This document shows positions 1 to 5,268 of a stretch of 8,539 nucleotides of DNA, in pieces. The position numbers and the translations under genes are program-made. Position 1 is the first letter of the stretch; every line of letters starts with the position of its first letter. This stretch comes from Chloroflexia bacterium (GTDB taxonomy: Bacteria; Chloroflexota; Chloroflexia; QHBQ01; JADMIH01). The notes under the pieces are model-generated. The model searched no databases. It saw nothing but the letters and a program-made list of their open reading frames with translations, and had not been told where the DNA came from. The stretch is taken from the NCBI GenBank assembly GCA_025927935.1, contig JAICKM010000272.1:1-8539 (forward strand). Direction: 5' to 3'.

Positions 1-330
1 CACATACACCACGTATTCGTCCAGCAGGCGCGTTACCTGGGCGTCGGATCCATACCCGGTCAGCAGGTTATGGATCGTGTAGAGGGCCACCGCCGATCCG
101 GTGACTTCCCCGGCGTGGGTGTTGGCGTCGATCCAGTAACCGGGCTTCTCCAGCGCCGGCCCGGTGGCCTGGTTCGTGACCAACGCGATCAGGATGTCGC
201 GGCCCTCGTAGCTCTTGCCGATGGTTTCAGTCGCAATCAGCGTGGGATAGGCTTCGACCATGGTCTGCAAGAAGCCGACCAGTTCGTCATACTTGTAATA
301 GTGGCTGAAGTCGAATTCGGGTACCGGCAT
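1..330 (-). CDS. M14 family zinc carboxypeptidase, N-terminal part (runs off left edge)
   Basis: Reading the minus strand from the ATG at 330 gives 110 open codons to the window edge. The protein starts MPVPEFDFSHYYKYDELVGF, continues through GKSYEGRDILIALVT (38-52) and reaches WIDANTHAGEVTGSA (66-80). The H72-x-x-E75 pair in NTHAGE matches the HxxE motif that supplies two zinc ligands in metallocarboxypeptidases. SYEGRDI is the usual strand just before it. The third zinc ligand and the catalytic Glu lie beyond the edge. Family members remove C-terminal residues from peptides or cell-wall-type substrates. No signal peptide is visible at this start, so the protein may be cytoplasmic. AAGGA lies about 13 bases before the ATG, a rather long spacing. 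It is divergent from the DoxX-like gene. The family call is firm; the substrate is unknown. Confidence 0.85.
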   Translation of the reverse strand, partial: MPVPEFDFSHYYKYDELVGFLQTMVEAYPTLIATETIGKSYEGRDILIALVTNQATGPALEKPGYWIDANTHAGEVTGSAVALYTIHNLLTGYGSDAQVTRLLDEYVVYV

Positions 331-386
331 GGCGTGTAATGGGTCCTTTCACCGGGCAAGCCCCCGCGGGGAGCGGCAGGGTGGCA

Positions 387-413
387 AATCCGGCGGCTAG
401 CAACCGCCGGGTT
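387..413 (-). repeat. Inverted repeat in the 5' leader of the peptidase gene
   Basis: CCGGCGG (390-396) and CCGCCGG (404-410) form a perfect 7-bp stem around a 7-base loop. It is extended by a G-T wobble and two A-T pairs to 387/413. It sits in the predicted untranslated leader between the promoter at 428-456 and the ATG at 330. A second self-complementary stretch, CCCCGCGGGG, follows at 362-371. No U-run follows either, so this is not a normal terminator. It may affect translation or RNA stability. I recognise no riboswitch class. Confidence 0.4.
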
Positions 414-427
414 GTGGAATTGGCCCC

Positions 428-456
428 AGTATAGCAGAGCCGGCTACAGCGATCAA
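428..456 (-). promoter_or_regulatory. Sigma70-type promoter for the M14 peptidase gene
   Basis: On the minus strand TTGATC (451-456) is followed after exactly 17 bases by TATACT (428-433). TG sits one base upstream of the -10 box (TGC-TATACT), giving an extended -10. The start of transcription would fall near 421, leaving a leader of about 90 bases before the ATG at 330. Box quality and spacing are good; no start site has been measured. Confidence 0.6.
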
Positions 457-521
457 ATCCTCGCACACAATAGCTGCCGCCATAAGGCCCACACAATCAA
501 TCTCCACCGGATCGCGCTCCG

Positions 522-536
522 TATACTTTGTAGAAT
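522..536 (+). promoter_or_regulatory. Possible -10 region for the DoxX-like gene
   Basis: An AT-rich island breaks the GC-rich gap upstream of the membrane protein gene. It holds TATACT (522-527) and TAGAAT (531-536), both plausible -10 boxes. Neither has a convincing TTGACA-like box 16-18 bases upstream. The transcript start would be about 50-60 bases ahead of the ATG at 596. The rest of the 331-595 gap holds only the divergent promoter and hairpins listed separately. Confidence 0.25.
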
Positions 537-595
537 ATTGCACAAACTTTGCCCACATAGAGACCCATCGGGTCGGAGCATTGTGAGGGACAACG

Positions 596-1669
596 ATGCA
601 GACACTTCACGAAAGTCATCCTAATTTTGTGGCCCAGGCACGCTGGACGCTGGCCGGTGTGGCCGCCGCCTTGCTGCTGGCCCCGGCGACAGCCGCCGCG
701 CATGAAAAGTGGTTCACCGACCCAACCGCCTACCCCGTCCGGCTGGATCTGCTGATCAGTTGGCCGGTAGCCCTGGCCCTCGCCAGCGCCGCGGTTGCGC
801 TCGGCGCGTTGTGGCTCTTGCGCCGCGTGGTGGGCGACCCGCTCTGGCCGAACCCGGCCTGGCTCCAGCCGGCGCAGGCGTCCGCCCAGGCAGTCATCGG
901 CATCCAGACGGCCATCAGCCTCATTTTCATGGCTGTGCAAGGCTGGCTCTTCTCGCCCGTGCTGGTGCTGCCGCACAACCTGTTTGGCTTCGGCTTGGGG
1001 ACGCTGGTGGTGCTGATCAGCCTGTCGTTTGTCACCGGCTGGTTCACGCGGGTCGGGGGCGGATTGTTGATCGCCGTCACGCTGCTCACGTTCGTGCTGT
1101 ATCCCGTTGCCTACGCCCTGGAGCAACTGCTGTTCCTGGGCATCGGCGTCTATTTTCTGCTGGTGGGGCGGGGCCTGTTCGAGCCGGCGTGGTCCCTGGC
1201 GCGCCGGCTGGCGAGTATCTGGCAGCCCTACCAAGCCCTGGCCTTGCCCGCTCTGCGGATCGGCACGGGGCTGTCGATCCTGGTGCTGGCCTTCACCGAG
1301 AAGCTGATCAATCCGGGGCTGGCGCTGGCCTTTTTGCAGACCCACCCCACGTTTAACTTTACCCGGTTGCTGGGGTTGACCTGGTTCACCGACGAGCGTT
1401 TTATCGTCGCCGCCGGTATTGTCGAGGCCACCATCGGCGTGCTGCTGATCGCGGGCGTCCTGCCCCGCGTGGTGATCCTGCTCATGTGGGTGCCGTTCAA
1501 CGTCGCGATTCCGCTGCTGCCGCCGGTGGAACTGCTGGGGCATCTGCCGGTCCTGGCCGTGATGTATGTCGTCTTCTTGCAAGGACCGGGACACGTCACT
1601 TCGTTGAGTGCGGGCGAGCCGATTCCAGAGGCCGCGGCACGAGAATCGCTACAGCGAAGTATGGCGTAA
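596..1669 (+). CDS. DoxX-like polytopic membrane protein with cleavable-looking signal peptide
   Basis: This 357-residue protein opens with a hydrophobic segment (about 17-34) ending ATAAAHEKWF, which looks like a signal peptide with cleavage near residue 35. Hydrophobic helices follow at roughly 53-76, 100-118, 122-147, 154-172, 175-191, 217-233, 270-288, 291-308 and 314-328. The C-terminal half has the pattern of DoxX-type proteins, with LRIGTGLSILVLAFTEKL (220-237) and the late VELLGHLPVLAVMYVVF (311-327). Members have been linked to redox or thiosulfate and sulfide chemistry in some organisms, but most have no known role. GAGGGA (585-590) lies five bases before the ATG and fixes the start. 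No terminator follows closely. Membrane location is clear; the exact family and function are less sure. Confidence 0.7.
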   Translation: MQTLHESHPNFVAQARWTLAGVAAALLLAPATAAAHEKWFTDPTAYPVRLDLLISWPVALALASAAVALGALWLLRRVVGDPLWPNPAWLQPAQASAQAVIGIQTAISLIFMAVQGWLFSPVLVLPHNLFGFGLGTLVVLISLSFVTGWFTRVGGGLLIAVTLLTFVLYPVAYALEQLLFLGIGVYFLLVGRGLFEPAWSLARRLASIWQPYQALALPALRIGTGLSILVLAFTEKLINPGLALAFLQTHPTFNFTRLLGLTWFTDERFIVAAGIVEATIGVLLIAGVLPRVVILLMWVPFNVAIPLLPPVELLGHLPVLAVMYVVFLQGPGHVTSLSAGEPIPEAAARESLQRSMA

Positions 1670-1701
1670 CCGGGCCTACAGATTCGGGATCGCGGGCAAT
1701 C

Positions 1702-1707
1702 TATAAT
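1702..1707 (+). promoter_or_regulatory. Perfect TATAAT -10 box for the cysteine leader transcript
   Basis: TATAAT lies 33 bases after the stop of the DoxX-like gene. No good -35 box sits 16-18 bases upstream, so the promoter may rely on an activator or on the -10 alone. Transcription would start near 1713-1715. That places the whole Cys-codon ORF, the hairpins and the terminator at 1996-2028 on one leader of about 315 bases ahead of cysteine synthase. Confidence 0.5.
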
Positions 1708-1766
1708 GGGGCAATATCCGTACACCATGCAAAGGCCCATGCAAGGCGCTTGTAGTCAGGATGAGC

Positions 1767-1925
1767 ATGCACATACGCGCAACCCAACTTGCCGACGCCG
1801 GCAACCGCGGCCAAGCCGTGGTCTGTTGCCGGCGCTGTACTTGCGCGTGTACCGGGCTGGCCGCGCCCTGGGGCGCCCGGCCAGCCGTTTACGATAACTC
1901 GGTACCCCCTGACATGTCTGCCTAG
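1767..1925 (+). CDS. Cysteine-rich leader peptide (about 52 aa) upstream of cysteine synthase
   Basis: The ORF reads MHIRATQLADAGNRGQAVV, then CCRRCTCACTG, and ends VPPDMSA before TAG at 1923-1925. Cys residues are 20, 21, 24, 26 and 28, with codons at 1824, 1827, 1836, 1842 and 1848. I prefer the ATG at 1767 because AGGA (1758-1761) lies five bases upstream; an in-frame ATG at 1761 would add two residues but lacks a well-placed ribosome site. Leader peptides rich in the end-product amino acid are known attenuator elements, and poly-Cys leaders ahead of sulfur genes are described in mycobacteria. Here the next gene is cysteine synthase, after an intrinsic terminator. The act of translation probably matters more than the peptide. 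A Cys-rich ribosomal peptide natural product is a weaker alternative, as no maturation enzyme lies nearby. Confidence 0.5.
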   Translation: MHIRATQLADAGNRGQAVVCCRRCTCACTGLAAPWGARPAVYDNSVPPDMSA

Positions 1926-1937
1926 CCGCGGGTGGCC

Positions 1938-1979
1938 CCGGCTGCCGCGGCAGCCGGAATCTCCGGAATCTCCGGAAGC
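1938..1979 (+). repeat. 20-base perfect palindrome followed by 9-base tandem repeats
   Basis: Bases 1938-1957 form a perfect palindrome (CCGGCTGCCG and its reverse complement). It runs directly into CCGGAATCT repeated at 1954-1962 and 1963-1971, then a partial copy CCGGAA at 1972-1977. GCCGCGG (1925-1931) can alternatively pair with CCGCGGC (1945-1951), so two exclusive hairpins are possible. Both lie after the leader ORF stop or overlap its last base, and before the terminator. They may be switching elements in the leader or protein-binding sites. Confidence 0.45.
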
Positions 1980-1995
1980 TTGTGTATACGCACGG

Positions 1996-2028
1996 AAAGG
2001 GGTTGCCGAAGCGGCAATCCCTTTTGTT
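1996..2028 (+). terminator. Intrinsic terminator (attenuator) ahead of cysteine synthase
   Basis: AAAGGGGTTGCCG (1996-2008) pairs with CGGCAATCCCTTT (2012-2024) over 13 bp with one G-T wobble and a three-base loop. A U-rich tail TTTTGTT (2022-2028) follows. It lies 45 bases before the ATG of cysteine synthase and about 325 bases after the previous gene, so it is better explained as a conditional terminator of the leader than as the end of the DoxX-like transcript. Confidence 0.75.
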
Positions 2029-2073
2029 ATGCCGGCGCAACGCGCCACCAGTCCAGAAAGAACGCGAGAAATC

Positions 2074-3054
2074 ATGCTAACCTATCGTCCCACCCATGAC
2101 CAACTAGCGCCGGTGTTACCGCCGCCGGCCCGTGACGGCGCCGAGAGCATCATCGACCGCATCGGCAACACACCGCTGCTGCGCCTGGCCCGCCTGCCCG
2201 CCGCCGCGGGCATCGCCCCCGGCGTGGAGATCCTGGCGAAAGCTGAGTGGTTCAACCCCGGCGGCTCGGTCAAAGACCGGGCGGCGTGGAGCATGATCCG
2301 CGACGGCGAACGCCGGGGCCTGCTCACCCCGGAGAAGACGATCCTCGACGCCACGTCGGGCAACACCGGCATCGCCTACGCCATGATCGGCGCGGCGCTG
2401 GGCTATCGCGTCAAGCTGTGCCTGCCGCGCAATGCGGGCGCTGAACGCAAACGGATCTTGCTGGCCTACGGCGCCGAACTCGTGCTGACCGACCCGCGCC
2501 AGGGCACCGACGGCGCCCAGCAGGAGGCGCGTCGCCTGCAAGCCGCCGAACCCGACCGTTACTTCTATCCTGACCAGTACAACAACCCGGCTAACTGGCA
2601 GGCCCACTATGAAGGCACCGGGCGCGAAATCTGGGAGCAGACGGGCGGGCGGCTCACCCACTTCGTCGCGGTGCTAGGCACCAGCGGCACCTTCATGGGC
2701 ACGGCACGGCGGCTGAAGGAGCAGAACCCGCAGATCCGCGTCTACGCCGTCCAGCCCGACAGCCCGCTGCACGGCCTGGAAGGCATGAAGCACATGCCGA
2801 CCGCGCTGGTGCCGGGCATCTACGACCCGGCGCTGGCCGACGAACATCTCACCGTGGACACCGAGGCGGCCCAGGCCGTGACCCGCGACCTGGCCCGCTA
2901 CGAGGGGTTGTTTGCCGGGCCGTCCGGCGGCGCGGCCGTGCTGGCCTGCTTACAGGTGGCGCGCACGCTTACCGAGGGCACTATCGTCACGGTGCTGCCC
3001 GACGGCGGCAGCCGCTACCTGAGCGATTCGTTCTGGGACGAAGGCACGGCCTGA
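2074..3054 (+). CDS. PLP-dependent cysteine synthase (O-acetylserine or O-phosphoserine sulfhydrylase type)
   Basis: This 326-residue fold-type II PLP enzyme would join sulfide, or a protein-bound sulfur carrier, to an activated serine to make cysteine in the cytoplasm. The motifs run in family order. DRIGNTPLLRL is at 28-38. NPGGSVKDR is at 61-69, with K67 the PLP Schiff-base lysine. TSGNTG (94-99) is the substrate-carboxylate loop. GTSGT (202-206) is the PLP-phosphate loop. GPSGGAA (282-288) contains S284, and LPDGGSRYLS lies near the C terminus. Length is typical. The frame stays open upstream to 1789, but that crosses the terminator at 1996-2028, and family similarity begins soon after the ATG at 2074, so I use that start. 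The ribosome site is weak (GAAAGAA, then GAGAA). The preceding leader with Cys codons supports a cysteine-making role. CysK versus CysM, and the acceptor substrate, cannot be settled here. Confidence 0.9.
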   Translation: MLTYRPTHDQLAPVLPPPARDGAESIIDRIGNTPLLRLARLPAAAGIAPGVEILAKAEWFNPGGSVKDRAAWSMIRDGERRGLLTPEKTILDATSGNTGIAYAMIGAALGYRVKLCLPRNAGAERKRILLAYGAELVLTDPRQGTDGAQQEARRLQAAEPDRYFYPDQYNNPANWQAHYEGTGREIWEQTGGRLTHFVAVLGTSGTFMGTARRLKEQNPQIRVYAVQPDSPLHGLEGMKHMPTALVPGIYDPALADEHLTVDTEAAQAVTRDLARYEGLFAGPSGGAAVLACLQVARTLTEGTIVTVLPDGGSRYLSDSFWDEGTA

Positions 3055-3087
3055 ACCCAAGTGGATCGCCCGCCATATAAGCACAAC

Positions 3088-3127
3088 AACCCGCCGTCCG
3101 CATCCACAGAGGATCGCACGGCGGGTT
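3088..3127 (+). terminator. Bidirectional hairpin terminator between converging genes
   Basis: AACCCGCCGT (3088-3097) and ACGGCGGGTT (3118-3127) form a 10-bp perfect stem. An inner ATCC/GGAT helix (3102-3105 with 3111-3114) extends it. ATTTGTGTT follows on the plus strand, and the minus-strand exit reads GTTGTGCTTATAT. It sits between the stop of cysteine synthase (3054) and the stop of the response regulator (3145), so it can serve both. Confidence 0.65.
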
Positions 3128-3144
3128 ATTTGTGTTGGGCGGAT

Positions 3145-3552
3145 CTAGGCGACGAAGCGCCGGACTGTGTCGAGCAGTTGATCAAAGTCGAACGGCTTCG
3201 GCACCACCGCCGAGGCCACGCACTGCAACTCCGCGATCCGGCTATGGATATTGCTCGAAGCCGACATGATCACGACCGGGATGTCCCGCGTTTGCTCATT
3301 TTCTTTGATTAATTTACAGGCCGCGACCCCATCCATGACCGGCATCATGATGTCCATCAACACCAGATCGGCGGGTTCGCTCGCCAGTAGATCGACCGCT
3401 TCGCGCCCATTGTCCGCTGTCGAGACATCATAGCCTTCGCTGCTCAGCACATCCACGCAGATCTCGCGGATGCTGGGTTCGTCGTCGACAACGACAAGAT
3501 GCGGCAGCCGCCGCCCGGCGGGCTGCCCAGATGATTTCAATTGCATAACCAT
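3145..3552 (-). CDS. Stand-alone response-regulator receiver protein (CheY-like)
   Basis: The 135-residue protein is a single receiver domain with no output domain. The acidic pocket is D23-D24-E25 in LVVVDDEPSIRE. The phospho-acceptor is D67 in ADLVLMDIMMPVMDG. The switch Ser is S97 in VVIMSASS and the conserved Lys is K119 in VVPKPFDFDQL. All catalytic and switch positions are present, so it should accept phosphate from a histidine kinase not seen in this window. A Gly/Arg-containing tail of about 16 residues precedes the domain. GGAAG lies about six bases before the ATG at 3552; an in-frame ATG two codons later is possible. It lies downstream of the glycan exporter genes on the same strand, 153 bases away. 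Partner kinase and output are unknown. Confidence 0.9.
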   Translation of the reverse strand: MVMQLKSSGQPAGRRLPHLVVVDDEPSIREICVDVLSSEGYDVSTADNGREAVDLLASEPADLVLMDIMMPVMDGVAACKLIKENEQTRDIPVVIMSASSNIHSRIAELQCVASAVVPKPFDFDQLLDTVRRFVA

Positions 3553-3618
3553 AACTTGCTTCCACTAGTGCACACAGGATGGGCGGCGCTCGCCCGGAAG
3601 CGTCACAGCGCCGAATTT

Positions 3619-3646
3619 GTTCTAACATCTGCACAGATCATTGCAA
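3619..3646 (-). promoter_or_regulatory. Possible promoter for the response regulator
   Basis: On the minus strand TTGCAA (3641-3646) is followed after 16 bases by TAGAAC (3619-3624), each matching consensus at four of six positions. Transcription would begin about 60 bases before the ATG at 3552. This would let the receiver gene be expressed apart from the exporter operon. No clear intrinsic terminator separates it from the ATPase gene, so read-through is also possible. Confidence 0.3.
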
Positions 3647-3705
3647 GTGTTGTGCCAGGGGTTACGACAGGGGTAGCGCGGGCCAACCTACCCGCGTCAG
3701 CCGCG

Positions 3706-5259
3706 CTATACGTCAGGACCGGCGGTCTCCGGAGGGGGCAGCACCTCGCAGGCCCCAACCTGCCACTCACCCGGCAGGTAGAGGATACCCCAGCGTTCGG
3801 CGAGGTTCGGATTGGGCTGCACCACGAAGTGATAGCGCCGGTGCTGGTGGTCGAAGGTCTCGGTGAGGTCGGAGTTCGTCACGGCCACGGTGAGATCGTA
3901 GACGCCGCCAAGCAGCGGTAGATCCGGGATCACATAATCGATATGGCCGTCGCCTTCGATAAAGGGCACATCATAGCCGGCGAAGCGCGTGTTGGGGCCG
4001 TTCAGATGCACGCCATTCTCGGTATAGATCGCCAGCCCGAACACCGGGTGCGCGATCCGCTCCGGGGCATGATAAAAGATGCGGATGGTCATGCGGTCGC
4101 CGGTGGTGAACACGTTGCCGAGATTGCCTTCAGCGTCGACAAAGCCGACATCGGTGATGCGCGCCTGGAACGTGCCCCACTCGCCGCCCGGCGTCGCGGG
4201 CTGCTCCAGCGCGGGCGCGGCGCCCGGCTCATCGGGCGCATCGAGTTCCGCGTCGGCCTCCCGCAACGGCCCGGTCTGGCGCAGCGAAGGCGCGGGCGTG
4301 CCCGTCCCCGGCATGTGCCTGGCCGCGTACTCGGCGACCAGGCGGGTGCGATGCCGCTCATTAGCGTAGTCCAGGTACTTGTCGATCACCGCACTGGCCG
4401 CGCCATCAGCGCGCACGACGCCGTGGTCGATCCAGATGACCCGGTTGCAGAGGCTGCGCACCGCTTCCAGGGCGTGCGAAACAAAGATAATCGTTTTGCC
4501 TTGCCGGCGAATCTGCGCGATTTGCTCCAGGCACTTGCGCTGGAACGCCTCATCGCCCACGGCCAGCACTTCATCCGTGATCAGGATGTCGGGGTCCACG
4601 CTGATGGCGACGGCGAAGCCCAGGCGCATGACCATGCCCGACGACCAGTGTTTGATCGGCGTATCGATAAAGCGCTCCAGCTCAGCAAAGCGCACAATAT
4701 CATCGTAGCGCGCCGCCATCTGCCGGTGGCTCAGGCCAAGCAGGCTGCCGTTGAGGAAGATATTCTCGCGCCCTGTCAGATCCTGGTGGAACCCGGTGCC
4801 GAGTTCCAACAGAGCGGACACCTTGCCACGCACGGACACACTGCCTTCGGTGGGATACAGGATGCGGCTGATCAGCTTCAGCGTCGTCGATTTGCCGGAG
4901 CCGTTTTCGCCGATGATGCCCAACGCTTCGCCGGTATAGACCGAGAAGTTGACATCGCGCAACGCCCAGAAGCTCTTCGCCTGCGGCGCGAGTTCGGGCG
5001 GCGGTTTGGTCAGGCGGCGGCCCTTGCCGATCAGCCCCGTCAGCATTTCCTGAAACGAGTTGGGGCGCTGCTGGTGCAACTGGAAGCGCTTGGATACATG
5101 ACTGAACTTGATCACCTTCACCCGCGGCCCGGCGGCAGGGGCAGGCACGCCGCCCGTCACGCCGTCGCCCGGCACAGGGCTATGCCCGTTCGGCGCGGGG
5201 GCGTCCGCGAGCCGATCTTCCGGCAGTTGGGTGATTTTGTTTTCCGCGGGTTTGACCAT
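3706..5259 (-). CDS. Polysaccharide ABC exporter ATP-binding subunit with C-terminal glycan-binding domain (Wzt-like)
   Basis: The ATPase subunit powers export of a lipid-linked glycan through the permease encoded just upstream. Numbered from the upstream ATG at 5262 (518 residues), Walker A is GENGSGKST (118-126). The Q-loop region is GTGFHQDLTGREN (155-167). The signature is the short-form HWSSGM (205-210), Walker B is DILITDE (225-231), and the H-loop is VSH (261-263). SSGM and DEVLAVGDEAFQRKC are typical of the Wzt/TagH group. Residues 363-505 form a C-terminal beta-rich region like Wzt domains that bind the glycan end. A Pro/Ala/Glu-rich linker (about 307-361) joins the two. A Pro/Gly-rich tail of about 46 residues precedes the ATPase, longer than usual. 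AGGAG lies six bases before the second ATG (5259), which I prefer. The gap to the permease stop is under ten bases, so the two genes form an operon. Confidence 0.92.
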   Translation of the reverse strand: MVKPAENKITQLPEDRLADAPAPNGHSPVPGDGVTGGVPAPAAGPRVKVIKFSHVSKRFQLHQQRPNSFQEMLTGLIGKGRRLTKPPPELAPQAKSFWALRDVNFSVYTGEALGIIGENGSGKSTTLKLISRILYPTEGSVSVRGKVSALLELGTGFHQDLTGRENIFLNGSLLGLSHRQMAARYDDIVRFAELERFIDTPIKHWSSGMVMRLGFAVAISVDPDILITDEVLAVGDEAFQRKCLEQIAQIRRQGKTIIFVSHALEAVRSLCNRVIWIDHGVVRADGAASAVIDKYLDYANERHRTRLVAEYAARHMPGTGTPAPSLRQTGPLREADAELDAPDEPGAAPALEQPATPGGEWGTFQARITDVGFVDAEGNLGNVFTTGDRMTIRIFYHAPERIAHPVFGLAIYTENGVHLNGPNTRFAGYDVPFIEGDGHIDYVIPDLPLLGGVYDLTVAVTNSDLTETFDHQHRRYHFVVQPNPNLAERWGILYLPGEWQVGACEVLPPPETAGPDV

Positions 5260-5268
5260 CATATGCTC

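Larger units (their letters stand above)
1714..2028 (+). promoter_or_regulatory. Putative ribosome-mediated cysteine attenuator leader
   Basis: This segment lies between a TATAAT box and cysteine synthase and contains all parts of an attenuator. There is a short ORF (1767-1925) with five Cys codons between 1824 and 1850. Hairpin A pairs 1796-1805 with 1825-1834 (10 perfect bp) plus an inner 6-bp stem, and covers the first Cys codons. Hairpin B pairs 1855-1862 with 1879-1886 (8 bp) plus an inner stem. Hairpin C is a 20-base perfect palindrome at 1938-1957. An intrinsic terminator follows at 1996-2028. CGGCAACC (1799-1806), most of the 5' arm of hairpin A, is also complementary to GGTTGCCG (2001-2008), the 5' arm of the terminator. 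A ribosome stalled at the Cys codons would cover 1825-1834 and could free 1799-1806 to block the terminator. This model is inferred from sequence only. Confidence 0.5.

Noticed and set aside
497..1594. 365-codon open frame on the minus strand opposite the DoxX-like gene
   Set aside because: Gln/His/Arg-rich low-complexity translation with no domain, antisense to a protein with clear membrane helices and a good ribosome site.
1706..1897. 63-codon plus frame starting inside the TATAAT box
   Set aside because: Its ATG overlaps the -10 element and would not be on the transcript; no ribosome site.
1926..2028. T-box riboswitch suggested by GGGTGG at 1930-1935
   Set aside because: The longer conserved T-box sequence is not intact, TGGC does not match the UCCA end of tRNA-Cys, and the terminator does not overlap it as required.
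1789..2073. Upstream extension of the cysteine synthase frame
   Set aside because: It crosses a strong intrinsic terminator and shows no family similarity before residue 1 of the ATG at 2074.
3671..3696. Hairpin after the ATPase gene as a terminator
   Set aside because: Six-bp alternative stems (GGGTAG/CTACCC, CGCGGG/CCCGCG) with no U-run on the minus strand.
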